59,441 nt of DNA from Bryobacteraceae bacterium CoA2 C42 (GCA_019931245.1 JAINDL010000088.1:1-59441), one strand, 5' to 3'; shown: positions 16,741 to 26,050, numbered from the stretch's first letter. The notes: generated by a model not told the origin, from the sequence alone. A program made the numbers and translations.

Positions 16741-17957
16741 GATACGGCTGGATGATGGCGGTGTTGCTGTTGGCGGGATGCACGAAGGAGGCGCCGAAGC
16801 CGGAGGCGGCGAAGGCGGAAGCAAAAGCGCCGGCGGAGGCGGCCAAGACGCCGGGCGAGGTGCGGCTGGACGCGGCGATGGTGAAGAGCGGGAACATCAT
16901 CTCGGTGGAGGTGGACAAGCGGAGCGAGCCGCTGGTGCTGCGGGTGAACGGGCGGCTGACCGTGAACGAGGATCGAACCTGGCACGTGGACTCGTTCGTG
17001 GACGGGCGCGTGCAGCAGATGCACGTGAACGTGGGGGACCGCGTGAGCGCCGGGCAGGTGGTGGCGCGGTTGCATTCGCACGAGGTTCACGAGGCGCGGA
17101 GCGAGTATCAGCGCGCGAAAACGGAACTGGCGAAGACACGCTCGCAGCAGAGCTTCGCGCAGCGGACGCGGGACCGGCTGCAGCGGTTGTATCAGTTGAA
17201 GGCTGCCTCGCTTGAGCAGACGGAAGTGGCCGAGTCGGCGCTGCGGGATGCGGCTTCGGCGGTGAAGAACGCCGAGATTGAAGTGGAGCGGACGCGCGTG
17301 CATCTGGTGGAGTTTTTGGACGTGCCGGCGGAGGACCATCCGGACCACAAGCCGGGCGAGTTCATCCATGAAGAAGACATGGTGCCGGTGAAGACGCGCA
17401 ACGGCGGGGTGGTGACCAAGCGGGACACTTCGGTGGGCGCGGCGTTGAAGGCGGCGGACGAGGTGTTGCAGGTGAGTGATCTTTCGACGGTGTGGATGAT
17501 GGCGGCGCTGCCGGAGGAGTTGCTGGGGAAGGTGCGGGTGGGAATGAGTGCGGCGGTGCGGGTGCAGGCGTATCCGGACGAGGTGTTCGCGGGGCGGATT
17601 GCGCGGCTGGGGGATCAACTGGACGCCGAGACGCGGACGGCGCCGGTGCGGATCGTGCTGGCCAATCCGGGGCAGCGGCTGCGGCCCGAGATGTACGGAG
17701 CGGCGGAGATTGCGGCGGGCGGGACGGCCGAGGCGCTGTACATGCCGCAGGGGGCGCTGCAGGATATGAACGGGCAGGCGGTGGTTTTCGTGGACCGGGG
17801 CGAGGGGCGGTACGCCGTGCGGCCTGTGCGGACGGGGCGAACGCAGGGGGAGCTGGTGGAGGTGCTCGAGGGGCTCGCGGCGGGCGAACGGGTGGTGAGC
17901 CGGGGCGGGTTCGTTTTGAAGTCGCAGATGTTTAAATCGTCGCTGGCGGAGGAATAG
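16737..17957 (+). CDS. RND efflux periplasmic adaptor (CusB/CzcB type), lipoprotein
   Basis: 406 residues. A lipobox LLLAGC at residues 10-15 predicts a lipid anchor, followed by an alanine/lysine/glutamate-rich linker. The lipoyl half-domains flank a helical hairpin (VGDRVSAGQVVARLHS ... GGVVTKRDTSVGAAL) and beta-barrel and membrane-proximal domains complete the fold (VWMMAALPEELLGKVRVGM). Before the second lipoyl half is a His/Asp/Glu-rich loop (AEDHPDHKPGEFIHEEDM) that could bind metal ions. It overlaps the TolC gene and is 2 bases from the pump gene. Confidence 0.9.
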   Translation: MRYGWMMAVLLLAGCTKEAPKPEAAKAEAKAPAEAAKTPGEVRLDAAMVKSGNIISVEVDKRSEPLVLRVNGRLTVNEDRTWHVDSFVDGRVQQMHVNVGDRVSAGQVVARLHSHEVHEARSEYQRAKTELAKTRSQQSFAQRTRDRLQRLYQLKAASLEQTEVAESALRDAASAVKNAEIEVERTRVHLVEFLDVPAEDHPDHKPGEFIHEEDMVPVKTRNGGVVTKRDTSVGAALKAADEVLQVSDLSTVWMMAALPEELLGKVRVGMSAAVRVQAYPDEVFAGRIARLGDQLDAETRTAPVRIVLANPGQRLRPEMYGAAEIAAGGTAEALYMPQGALQDMNGQAVVFVDRGEGRYAVRPVRTGRTQGELVEVLEGLAAGERVVSRGGFVLKSQMFKSSLAEE

Positions 17958-17959
17958 AC

Positions 17960-20900
17960 GTGGCGGCGCTGATTAATTTTGCTTTGGCCAACCGGCTGCT
18001 GGTGATTGGTTTTCTGCTGGCGGTGACGGGATACGGGTTGTACTGTCTGGCGGAGATTCCGATTGAGGCTTTTCCGGACCTGACGAATAACCAGGTGAGC
18101 GTGATTACGGAGTGCCCGGCGATGGCGGCGGCCGAAGTCGAGCAGATGGTGAGCTACCCGATTGAGACGACGCTGCTGGGGATTCCACGGAACACCGGGG
18201 TGCGGAGCGTGTCGAAGTTTGGTTTGTCGATTGTGACGGTGATGTTTGAAGACGATGTCAACACGCTGGTGGCCCGGCAGTTCATCAACGAGCGGCTGCA
18301 GGAGGTGCGGACGCGGATTCCGAAGGGTCTGGAGCCTGGGTTGGGGCCGCTGGCGACGGTATTCGGCGAGGTGTATCAGTACACGGTGGAGACGGACCGG
18401 CTGTCGCCGGTGGCGCGCAAAACGCTGCAGGAGTGGCAGATCAAGCCGCAGTTGCGGAGCGTGCGGGGCTTGAACGAGGTGGATTCGTGGGGCGGGGAGA
18501 CCGAGCAGGTGGAGGTGGAGTTGGACCCGCGGGCGCTTGAGCAGTACAGCCTGACGGTGAAGGAAGTCTTCGACCGGATCACTGAGAACAACGAGAACTT
18601 CGGCGGCGGCTACATTGAGCACGCCGCCGAGCAGTACACGGTGATTGGTTTGGGGCGCGTGCAGCAGCGGGAGAATCTGGGCCGGATCGTGTTGAAGACC
18701 GTGGCGGGGACGCCGGTGCTGCTCGGCAACGTGGCGCAGATCCGCACCGGGGGGCGACAGCGGCAGGGCGCGATTCTGCGCGACGGCAAGGGGGAGACCG
18801 TGGGCGGGGTGGCCGTGATGCTGAAGGGCGAGAACGGCCGCAACGTGATTGAGCGGGTAAAGCAGCGGCTGGGGCAGATCCGCGTGCCGGAGGGCGTAAA
18901 GCTGGTGCCGTTCTACGACCAGAGCGAGGTGATCGGCCGGACGATTGCGACCGTGCGGCAGAATCTGCTGGAGGCGGGAGCCCTGGTTATTCTGGTGCTG
19001 CTGGTGTTCCTGGGCAACGTGCGGGCGGCGCTGCTGGTTGCGTTGGTGATTCCGCTGTCGATGTTAATTGGCTTTCTCGGCATGCGCTACTTCGGCATTT
19101 CGGCTAATCTGATGAGCCTGGGGGCGGTGGACTTCGGGATGATCGTCGATGGGGCGGTGGTGATGATGGAGAGTGCCGTGGCGCGGCTGGCGATGCGGGA
19201 TCACGAGCCGGTAATTGACACGCTGCGGCACGCGGCGCAGGACGTGGCGCGGCCGATTGTGTTTGCGGAGGGGATTATCATTGCCGTCTATCTGCCGTTG
19301 TTTTTCCTGGAGGGTTTGGAGGGGCGGCTGTTCCGGCCGATGGCGGTGACGGTGTGTTCGGCGCTGCTGGGAAGTCTTGTGTTGGCGTTGGTGGCGATGC
19401 CGGTGCTGGCGAGTTTCGTGCTGGCGGGCGGGGTGAAGCCGCATAGCGACGAGGGCTGGTTTGAGAAGCTGCGGCGGGGCTACGAGCGGGTGCTGGATGG
19501 GGTGCTGCACCACCGGCGGTGGACGCTGGCGCTGGGGGCGCTGCTGGCGCTGACGGCGATCGGGTCGTTGGGGTTCATCGGGACGGAGTTCATGCCGCGT
19601 CTCGAAGAGGGCTCGATTCTGATCCAGACCAAGAAGCTGCCGGGGATTTCGTTGAGTGAGTCCGTGGCGCTGAGCACCCAGGTGGAGAAGGTCGTGCTGA
19701 CGTTTCCGGAGGTGCTGGGGGTGGTGACCAAGCTGGGGCGGAGCGACCTGGCGCTGGACGCCATGAGCATCAGCGAAGGGGACGTGTACATTCTGCTGAA
19801 GCCGGTGGAGCAGTGGACGACGGCCAAGACGAAAGAAGAGTTGATTGCGAAGCTGGACGAGCGGCTGCAGGCGGTGCCGGGGGTGGCGTACAACTTTACG
19901 CAGCCGATGGCGATGCGGCTGGACGAGACGATTTCGGGCATCAAGGCCGATGTGGCGGTGAAGATTTTCGGGGAGAATCCGGCGGTCCTGGAGCAGTTGG
20001 CGCAGAAGGCGCTGAGGGCGCTGGAGCAGACGCCGGGGGCGGCGGATACGCAGATGGAGGTGATTTCGGGCACGGCCGAGTTGCGCGTGGAGCCGGATGC
20101 GGGGGCGCTGGCGCGGTATGGGTTGAATGTCGCGGACGTGCGGGAGATGGTGGAGGCGGCGGTGGGCGGCCAGCACGTTTCCGAGATGATTGAAGGGCAG
20201 CGGCGGTTTCCGATTGTGATCAAGCTGCCGCAGGAGTACCGGCGGACGCCGGAGGCGCTGCGGCAGATCCGGATGCGGGCGGCGGCGGGGGAGCGGGTGA
20301 TGTTGGGGCAGGTGGCCAAGGTGAGCGTGGCGCGGGGGCCGGAGATGATCAACCGGGAGAACGGGCAGCGGCGGATTGTGGTGCAGGCGAATGTGCGGGG
20401 ACGGGACCTGGGCGGATTCGTGGCCGAGGCGCAGCAGAAGGTGGCGGCGGCGATGCCGGTGCCGGCGGGGTACTTTGTGGATTGGGGTGGGCAGTTTGAG
20501 AATCAGGCGCGGGCGACGCGGCGATTGGCGCTGGTGCTGCCGGCTTCGCTCGTGATGATTTTCGGGCTGCTGTACCTGACGTTCCACTCCTTCCGGCAGG
20601 CGATGCTGATTCTGGCCAATGTGCCGTTTGCGCTGGTGGGCGGGGTGGCGGCGCTGTGGCTGCGGGAGATGAACCTGAACCTGTCGGCGTCGATCGGGTT
20701 TATTGCGCTGTTCGGGGTGGCGGTGCTGAACGGGATTGTGATGGTGAGCCAGATCAACCGGCTGCTCGAGGAGAGCGGGGGGGACGTGGAGCATGCCATC
20801 CGGGCGGGAGCGGCGGCGCGGCTGCGGCCGGTGCTGATGACGGCGCTGGTGGCGGCGTTGGGGTTCCTGCCGATGGCGCTTTCGACGTCGGCGGGCGCTG

Positions 20901-21010
20901 AGGTGCAGCGCCCGCTGGCGACGGTGGTAATTGGGGGCTTGGCGTCTTCGACGGTGTTGACGCTGTTCCTGCTGCCGGCGATGTACGGGTGGTTCCGGAA
21001 GCGGGCCTGA
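17960..21010 (+). CDS. Heavy-metal RND efflux pump (CusA/CzcA family)
   Basis: 1016 residues, slightly shorter than the usual 1030-1060. Features of heavy-metal RND pumps are clear: N-terminal membrane helix then EIPIEAFPDLTNNQV, the transmembrane proton-relay segment DFGMIVDGAVVMMES, EFMPRLEEGSIL, and a second membrane half with NGIVMVSQINRLLEESG. The porter domain contains AYNFTQPMAMRLDE. It exports metal cations from periplasm or cytoplasm with the preceding two proteins using the proton gradient. Which metal (Cu/Ag or Co/Zn/Cd) I cannot decide from sequence. No metal-sensing regulator gene adjoins the operon. Confidence 0.92.
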   Translation: MAALINFALANRLLVIGFLLAVTGYGLYCLAEIPIEAFPDLTNNQVSVITECPAMAAAEVEQMVSYPIETTLLGIPRNTGVRSVSKFGLSIVTVMFEDDVNTLVARQFINERLQEVRTRIPKGLEPGLGPLATVFGEVYQYTVETDRLSPVARKTLQEWQIKPQLRSVRGLNEVDSWGGETEQVEVELDPRALEQYSLTVKEVFDRITENNENFGGGYIEHAAEQYTVIGLGRVQQRENLGRIVLKTVAGTPVLLGNVAQIRTGGRQRQGAILRDGKGETVGGVAVMLKGENGRNVIERVKQRLGQIRVPEGVKLVPFYDQSEVIGRTIATVRQNLLEAGALVILVLLVFLGNVRAALLVALVIPLSMLIGFLGMRYFGISANLMSLGAVDFGMIVDGAVVMMESAVARLAMRDHEPVIDTLRHAAQDVARPIVFAEGIIIAVYLPLFFLEGLEGRLFRPMAVTVCSALLGSLVLALVAMPVLASFVLAGGVKPHSDEGWFEKLRRGYERVLDGVLHHRRWTLALGALLALTAIGSLGFIGTEFMPRLEEGSILIQTKKLPGISLSESVALSTQVEKVVLTFPEVLGVVTKLGRSDLALDAMSISEGDVYILLKPVEQWTTAKTKEELIAKLDERLQAVPGVAYNFTQPMAMRLDETISGIKADVAVKIFGENPAVLEQLAQKALRALEQTPGAADTQMEVISGTAELRVEPDAGALARYGLNVADVREMVEAAVGGQHVSEMIEGQRRFPIVIKLPQEYRRTPEALRQIRMRAAAGERVMLGQVAKVSVARGPEMINRENGQRRIVVQANVRGRDLGGFVAEAQQKVAAAMPVPAGYFVDWGGQFENQARATRRLALVLPASLVMIFGLLYLTFHSFRQAMLILANVPFALVGGVAALWLREMNLNLSASIGFIALFGVAVLNGIVMVSQINRLLEESGGDVEHAIRAGAAARLRPVLMTALVAALGFLPMALSTSAGAEVQRPLATVVIGGLASSTVLTLFLLPAMYGWFRKRA

Positions 21011-21967
21011 TTACTTGGCGGCCGCCCACTTTTTGTAGTTATCGGCGAGTTTGGCCGCCTCGGCATCGCCGGGGTGGATGACGACGCGGTAGCGGAAGCG
21101 GAGCTTTTCGCCGGCGGCGAGGGCGAGGTCGCCGCTTTTGGTCTTGTCGCGTTCGAAGTCGCGGATGCCGAAGGGGTTGGCGGCGAACAGGCCGTAGCCG
21201 CGGGAGTGCCAGTAGGTGGGGTGGCGGGGGTTGGCGGGATGATCAAAGATGGCCACGCCGAGCGCCTCGCCGGCCACGGTGCCGGCGTAGTCGACCCAGG
21301 GGGAGCGGGTGCCCCAGACGGCTTTTTCGCCGGTTTTGCCTTCGGCGGTGCGCATTTTGCCGGTGTGCTTCTCTTCAAGATCCGTGGTGAGGCGGATGGC
21401 GAAGGTGCCTTCTTTGGTGTCGCCGAAGGTGACCGGGGCGGCGGCGGTGAGGGTGATGTCGAAGTCGATCCAGCGTTCGGTGGGGTGGGAGTGGAAGGTC
21501 ATGGTGCGGGTTTCGTCGAGGAGGGTCTGGCCTTTGAGATCCTGCCAGGCGAAGTTGGCGCTGACGGTGCCCTTTTTCTTTCCGCCCTTGACTTCGGTGA
21601 CTCGGCGAGTGATGACGACGCCCCGGCCGTTGGCGCCGGCGCCCTTCTGGTTCTTTTCGTTGGCCCAGAAGTCGTATTGGTTGAGCAGGCCGTGGGTGAA
21701 CCAGAGGCCGCGGTGGTGCGGATGGTCCTTGGCTTCGCCGGCGACGACATCCATGGGGAAGGAGCGGGTGACGATTTTGCCGCTGGCGGCGCGGAGGGGG
21801 TGGAGGTAGGGTTTGGGGACGTCGGAGCCGACGAAGAATTCGGTGAACGGCTTGCCGTCGATGTCGACCGAGATCCGATCGGAGGACTGTTTCAGCTTGA
21901 CTTGCGAGAAGGCGGCCGCGGCGAGGGCGAGCGAGAGGAGACCAATCCGGAGTTGCATCAACGTCAT
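21011..21967 (-). CDS. DUF6807 (PmoA-like) exported protein
   Basis: 318 residues from ATG 21967 (another ATG lies at 21958). The start gives a signal peptide, MQLRIGLLSLALAAAAFSQ. Characteristic segments are KPYLHPLRAASGKIVTRSFP, DHPHHRGLWFTHG, WIDFDITLTA and TYWHSRGYGLFAANPFGIRDF, which match the family annotated as methane-oxygenase PmoA-like; the name is historical and does not show methane oxidation. Such proteins often sit with sugar isomerases and oxidoreductases and are suspected to act in carbohydrate metabolism. It is convergent with the RND gene with no gap and divergent from the TIM-barrel gene (45 bases). Confidence 0.88.
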   Translation of the reverse strand: MTLMQLRIGLLSLALAAAAFSQVKLKQSSDRISVDIDGKPFTEFFVGSDVPKPYLHPLRAASGKIVTRSFPMDVVAGEAKDHPHHRGLWFTHGLLNQYDFWANEKNQKGAGANGRGVVITRRVTEVKGGKKKGTVSANFAWQDLKGQTLLDETRTMTFHSHPTERWIDFDITLTAAAPVTFGDTKEGTFAIRLTTDLEEKHTGKMRTAEGKTGEKAVWGTRSPWVDYAGTVAGEALGVAIFDHPANPRHPTYWHSRGYGLFAANPFGIRDFERDKTKSGDLALAAGEKLRFRYRVVIHPGDAEAAKLADNYKKWAAAK

Positions 21968-22012
21968 TGGAACACAGGTGAGCAGGCAATGGAGAAGCGA
22001 TATCATCAATGC

Positions 22013-22888
22013 ATGACCCGGCGTACCCTTCTGAACGCATCCGCGGCCCTGGCCGCGACCCCCCTGGCGGCGGCCAATCGGCTTCCGATTAAGAAGGGGG
22101 TGCTGGTGACGATGCTGCCCGGCAAGCTGTCCTACGAAGAGCGCTTCCAGATGGCCAAGGACGCGGGATTTGAGGGGATTGAGGGCAAGACCACGGAAGA
22201 TCCGGCCGAGGTGGACGCCATCCGGAAGGCGTCCGAGAAGACGGGCATGAAGATTCACTCGGTGATGAACATGGCGCACTGGAACTATCCGCTGTCGTCG
22301 CCGGACCCGGCGGCGGTGTCAGCGAGTATGAAGGGCATGGAGACGAGCCTGCGGAACGCGGCGGCGTGGGGCGCCGATACGGTACTGCTCGTGCCGGCCG
22401 TGGTGAATGAGAACGTGCGGTACAGCGATGCCTATGCGCGGAGCGTGGTGCAGATCAAGAAGCTGATTCCGCTCGCCGAGAAGCTGAAGGTGAAGATCTG
22501 TGTGGAGAACGTCTGGAATAAGTTCCTGCTTTCGCCGATGGAGTTTGCGCAGTATGTCGATCAGTTCAAGAGCCCGTACGTGGCGGCCTATTTCGACGTG
22601 GGGAACATTCTGCTTTACGGCTATCCGCAGGACTGGATTCGGACGCTGGGCAAGCGGATTGCGAAGGTGCACCTGAAGGACTTCAAGAACCAGAACAATG
22701 CGTTGATCCGGAAGCGGGTGCCGGAGTTTGTGGACCTGCGCGAGGGTGATCTGGATTGGAAAGAGGTGCATAAGGCGCTCGGTGAGATTGGTTACTCGAG
22801 CTATGCGACGGTAGAGTTACCGGGTGGGGACGCCAAGTATCTGGGCGAAGTCAGCCGGCGCGTCGATTTGATTCTGAACGGGGAGTAG
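22013..22888 (+). CDS. TIM-barrel sugar isomerase/epimerase-like protein (hydroxypyruvate isomerase type)
   Basis: 291 residues. Start ATG 22013 follows the divergent DUF6807 gene and yields a Tat-like leader (MTRRTLLNASAALAATPLAA). The AP-endonuclease-2-type barrel is indicated by GFEGIEGKTTEDP, KIHSVMNMAHWNYPL, ICVENVWNKFLLSP, VAAYFDVGNILLYGYP, IAKVHLKDF and a closing SSYATVELPGG; the Glu, Asp, His and Glu at the strand ends form the usual metal site. It is probably exported. The nearby DUF6807 gene is a common partner of such enzymes. The substrate is unknown. The SppA gene follows after 3 bases, so the two are co-transcribed. Confidence 0.88.
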   Translation: MTRRTLLNASAALAATPLAAANRLPIKKGVLVTMLPGKLSYEERFQMAKDAGFEGIEGKTTEDPAEVDAIRKASEKTGMKIHSVMNMAHWNYPLSSPDPAAVSASMKGMETSLRNAAAWGADTVLLVPAVVNENVRYSDAYARSVVQIKKLIPLAEKLKVKICVENVWNKFLLSPMEFAQYVDQFKSPYVAAYFDVGNILLYGYPQDWIRTLGKRIAKVHLKDFKNQNNALIRKRVPEFVDLREGDLDWKEVHKALGEIGYSSYATVELPGGDAKYLGEVSRRVDLILNGE

Positions 22889-22891
22889 GAC

Positions 22892-24619
22892 ATGAAGAAG
22901 TTTCTGGCCGGCTTGTTGGTTGGGGTGGTGCTGGCGGGGATGACCCTGCTGATCGGGGCGCTGGTGCTGGCCAAGCTGGGCGATCAGAAACCCAAGGTGG
23001 CCAAGGACGCGACGCTGGTGCTGCGCCTCGAAGGCGAGATTCCGGAGAAGTCGCCGATTGACGTAGGGCTGCCGTTCCTGCAGCAGACGCCGCCGGTGAC
23101 GGTGATTGACGTGTGGCAGAGTCTGCAGCGGGCGGCGGCGGACCCGAAGGTGAAGGCGGTGGTTTTGATGCCGCGGAACCTGGCGGTGGGCTGGGCCAAG
23201 CTGCAGGAGTTGCGGGGCGATCTGCTGGCGTTCAAGAAGTCGGGCAAGCCGCTGCTGGTCTATCTGCGGGCGCCGCGGACGCCGGAGTACTATCTGGCGA
23301 CGGCGGCGGATAAGATCTACTTGGTGCCGGAGGATATGCTCGATGTGAAGGGCGTGCGGGCGGAGGTGACCTACTTCAAGGGCGCGCTCGACAAGATTGG
23401 CGCCAAGATGGAGGCCGAGCACGCGGGGAAATACAAGGACGCGCTCGATACGTACACCCGGACCGGGATGACGCCGGAGACGCGCGAGGTGCTCAATTCC
23501 GTGCTCGATGGGCTGTATGGGCATCTGGTCGAGACGATCGGCAGCGCCCGGAAGATGAGCGTGGCCGAGGCCCGGGCGGCCATCGATCAGGGGCCGTTTC
23601 TGGCCGAGCAGGCCGTCAAGTGGAAGCTGGCCGATGGGGTCCTCTATGAAGATCAGTTTTTCGAGGAGGTGAAGAAGGCCATCGGTGGGGCCGAGGTGAA
23701 GAAGGTGAGTCTGCAGGATTATCTGCGGGCGGGCAGGAGCGAAGGCAAGAGCAAAGTGGCTATCCTCGTGACCGATGGGGAGATCATCCGCGGCAGCTCC
23801 GGCGGCAATGCCTTCGGGGAAGAGGCGTCGATTACGGTCGCGAATTCGGTGAAGCTGCTGCGCGAGGTGGGGGAGGACGAATCGATCAAAGGCGTGATTC
23901 TCCGCGTCGATTCGCCGGGCGGTGATGCCGTGGCCTCCGATGAGATTCTCCGCGAAGTAAAGCTGCTGAGCAAGAAGAAACCGATGGTGATCTCGATGTC
24001 CGACGTGGCGGCCTCGGGCGGATACTACATTGCAATGACCGGGGATCCGGTGTTGGCCTATCCGAACACGATTACCGGTTCGATCGGGGTGATTTACGGC
24101 AAGATCAACCTGAAGGGTCTCTATGACAAACTCGGACTGAGCAAGGATCTGGTCCAGCGCGGCGAAAACGCGGCGATCGATTCCGAATATTACGAGCTAA
24201 GTCCCGCCGGGCGGAAGAAGCTGCGGGAGGGGGTCGACGAGGTGTACAAGACCTTTGTCGGCATCGTAGCGGAGAGCCGGAAGAAGAAGTTCGAGGAGAT
24301 TCACGAACTGGCCCAGGGGCGGGTCTGGCTGGGCAGTCAGGCCAAGGAGCGGGCGCTGGTGGATGAGCTCGGCGGTTTGGACAAAGCCGTCGAGATGGTG
24401 AAGGAACGCGCCAAGATCGCCAAGACCGAACAGGTGCGCATTGTGGTGTACCCGCAGAAGCGGACGCTGATTGAACAGCTGCTGGCCCAAAACACGCCTA
24501 CGGTGGAGATGCGTCTTCAACAAGCGGCCGTCCGGGAGCTGACCGGTGGTCTGCCGCTTGCAGTGCTGCGGCAGGGTGGCATGATGAAGCTGATGCCCTA
24601 TCGGATTGTGGTCCGCTAG
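22892..24619 (+). CDS. sppA: Signal peptide peptidase SppA (long form)
   Basis: 575 residues, the length of the long tandem-domain form. An N-terminal membrane anchor (FLAGLLVGVVLAGMTLLIGALVL) precedes two ClpP-like domains. The N-domain contains VVLMPRNLAVGWAKLQELRG and the C-domain LRVDSPGGDAVASDEIL and the serine motif MSDVAASGGYYIAM. It degrades cleaved signal peptides and other membrane peptides, facing the periplasm. It begins 3 bases after the isomerase gene. No truncation or frameshift is seen. Confidence 0.93.
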   Translation: MKKFLAGLLVGVVLAGMTLLIGALVLAKLGDQKPKVAKDATLVLRLEGEIPEKSPIDVGLPFLQQTPPVTVIDVWQSLQRAAADPKVKAVVLMPRNLAVGWAKLQELRGDLLAFKKSGKPLLVYLRAPRTPEYYLATAADKIYLVPEDMLDVKGVRAEVTYFKGALDKIGAKMEAEHAGKYKDALDTYTRTGMTPETREVLNSVLDGLYGHLVETIGSARKMSVAEARAAIDQGPFLAEQAVKWKLADGVLYEDQFFEEVKKAIGGAEVKKVSLQDYLRAGRSEGKSKVAILVTDGEIIRGSSGGNAFGEEASITVANSVKLLREVGEDESIKGVILRVDSPGGDAVASDEILREVKLLSKKKPMVISMSDVAASGGYYIAMTGDPVLAYPNTITGSIGVIYGKINLKGLYDKLGLSKDLVQRGENAAIDSEYYELSPAGRKKLREGVDEVYKTFVGIVAESRKKKFEEIHELAQGRVWLGSQAKERALVDELGGLDKAVEMVKERAKIAKTEQVRIVVYPQKRTLIEQLLAQNTPTVEMRLQQAAVRELTGGLPLAVLRQGGMMKLMPYRIVVR

Positions 24620-24631
24620 GGCCGGAAGCTC

Positions 24632-25402
24632 TTAAAACGCCCGGCTGGACTCAATGCCTGCCTCGTGCAGCACCCCGGCCATCTTTTCGAGGGCGATCTT
24701 GTGAATCTGCGAGACGCGGCTTTCGTTGATGCCGAGCACCCCGCCAATCTCCTTCATCGTCATCTCGCTCGAGTAGTAGAGGGAGACTACCTTCTGGTAG
24801 CGCTCCGGCAGGGTCTTCATCGCTGTCGAAAGCACGCCGCGCAGCTCCATCCGGGCGCAGATCCGGTCGGGCTGGCTCTCCGCCTTGGCGGGAAAATCCG
24901 GAGCGGGCATGTCTTCCTGCTCCGCCGAACGCGTGGAAGCCGAGATCAGCCCCACGTTCCGCAGCTCCAGCACCATCTGCCGCCAACGGCTCACCCCTAC
25001 CCCCATCCGCTCCGCGAGCTCCGCCTCGGAAGGGCTTCGCTGCAACTCGGTTGTCAGCTCCCGGGTCAGGCTCTCAATCCTCTTGTGGCGGCGGCGGAGG
25101 TCGCGGCTCGCCCAGTCGAGCTGCCGGAGGCTATCGAGAATGGCACCCTTGATCCGGTGTTTGGCGTAGCTGGAAAAGGAAACCAGCTTATCGGCATCGT
25201 ATTTTGTCGCGGCATCGAACAGACCCATCACGCCGGCGTGGACCAGATCGTCAAGATCCACATGCACGGGAAGATTCTCGTGGACCCGGATGGCAATCGC
25301 CTTCACCAGAGGCAAATGCTCCAGGACAATCGCATCTCGCTTGGCATTCAGTTTCGACTGCGTAGTCGGATTCATCTTGGCGGGAGCGGTGGCAGTGGTC
25401 AT
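24632..25402 (-). CDS. RNA polymerase sigma factor, FliA/WhiG type
   Basis: 256 residues from ATG 25402, which has a clear ribosome site (AGGAAAG read on the minus strand); the open frame extends upstream but without a better start. Region 2 shows LPLVKAIAIRVHENLPVHVD and DLDDLVHAGVMGLFDAATKY, then VSFSSYAKHRIKGAILDSLR, the FliA-type DNA-melting segment. Region 3 has RSPSEAELAERMGV. Region 4 has LPERYQKVVSLYYSSEMTMK and IGGVLGINESRVSQIHK. It directs polymerase to a dedicated promoter class, in most bacteria flagellar and chemotaxis genes. None of those are in the window, and no anti-sigma factor (FlgM-like) is adjacent. Confidence 0.9.
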   Translation of the reverse strand: MTTATAPAKMNPTTQSKLNAKRDAIVLEHLPLVKAIAIRVHENLPVHVDLDDLVHAGVMGLFDAATKYDADKLVSFSSYAKHRIKGAILDSLRQLDWASRDLRRRHKRIESLTRELTTELQRSPSEAELAERMGVGVSRWRQMVLELRNVGLISASTRSAEQEDMPAPDFPAKAESQPDRICARMELRGVLSTAMKTLPERYQKVVSLYYSSEMTMKEIGGVLGINESRVSQIHKIALEKMAGVLHEAGIESSRAF

Positions 25403-25858
25403 CAATCTTTCCTGTATTTGCTTGGTTGGTACGCGGTTCGGACCCGGGTGGGACGCGACCCCTTGAAACTTGCATCTCGCGAACCACTCCGCGGCAGCGC
25501 CGTGAGGGAAGGGGGAAAGTGACCGGGTTTCTACCTCGAAATCGCTGAAATAAATGAATTTATGGGCGTAGACCAACGCCCCCGCGTCGATCCGCAGGTC
25601 TGCTAAACCGATCCGATCTGTTCCGCTTCGGAACAAATCCCCGAGCAGCCAATTCCAGATCGGGATCCGCAAGTTTCAGTGCGGAACAGCCTAGTACTTC
25701 TAGAGCGGCCTTTACATCAACTAAGGCGATCGTAACAGGTGGGGAAGCATTTCCCTTCCCGTAAGAACGCTGCTTTTCCCGAGGAATTTCACCTTAGGAT
25801 TCCTTAGTCCGGGAGGGGAGAAGACGCCCCGAATGCGGGTATTCTTGGGCCTTTGGGA
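25403..25858. other. Gene-free stretch upstream of the sigma factor with small palindromes
   Basis: No credible gene. It is less GC-rich than its surroundings. Palindromic elements include GGGCGTAGACCAACGCCC (25564-25581), TGTTCCGCTTCGGAACA (25619-25635) and the AT-rich ATAAAT-GA-ATTTAT (25550-25563). They lie 150-235 bases upstream of the sigma start on its own upstream side and could be operators. No promoter consensus is convincing. Confidence 0.4.
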
Positions 25859-26050
25859 CTACTCCGGGCCGTCGTTTCCCTCGTTTTTGGTCGCCTTTTG
25901 GTGCTGGATCTCGGCGATCCCTGTCTTGACGGCGAGGCCAACCAAAAGAACTAGTACCGCCGCCCGCAGCTTCGGCTCCGAAAGCAGCCAGACCGCCACA
26001 ACGCCGAGTACCCCATAGGCGCCAAGCGCCCCCGCAAACTGTCTTCGCAT
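25859..26050 (-). CDS. Small two-helix membrane protein
   Basis: 63 residues from ATG 26050. Two hydrophobic segments (ALGAYGVLGVVAVWLL and RAAVLVLLVGLAVKTGIA) are separated by a short SEPKLR loop, and the charged tail QHQKATKNEGNDGPE is probably cytoplasmic. The composition looks coding and the basic start MRRQF suggests an N-in hairpin. There is no strong ribosome site and no recognised family. It stands alone between the sigma factor region and the TonB gene. Confidence 0.55.
   Translation of the reverse strand: MRRQFAGALGAYGVLGVVAVWLLSEPKLRAAVLVLLVGLAVKTGIAEIQHQKATKNEGNDGPE

Noticed and set aside
21074-22012. N-terminal extension of the TIM-barrel gene by about 300 codons
   Set aside because: The extension is antisense to the DUF6807 gene and Gly/Val/Glu-rich; ATG 22013 gives a normal leader and family length.
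25550-25563. AT-rich palindrome as a dif site
   Set aside because: It lacks recognisable XerC and XerD 11-bp arms around a 6-bp centre; kept only as an unexplained palindrome.
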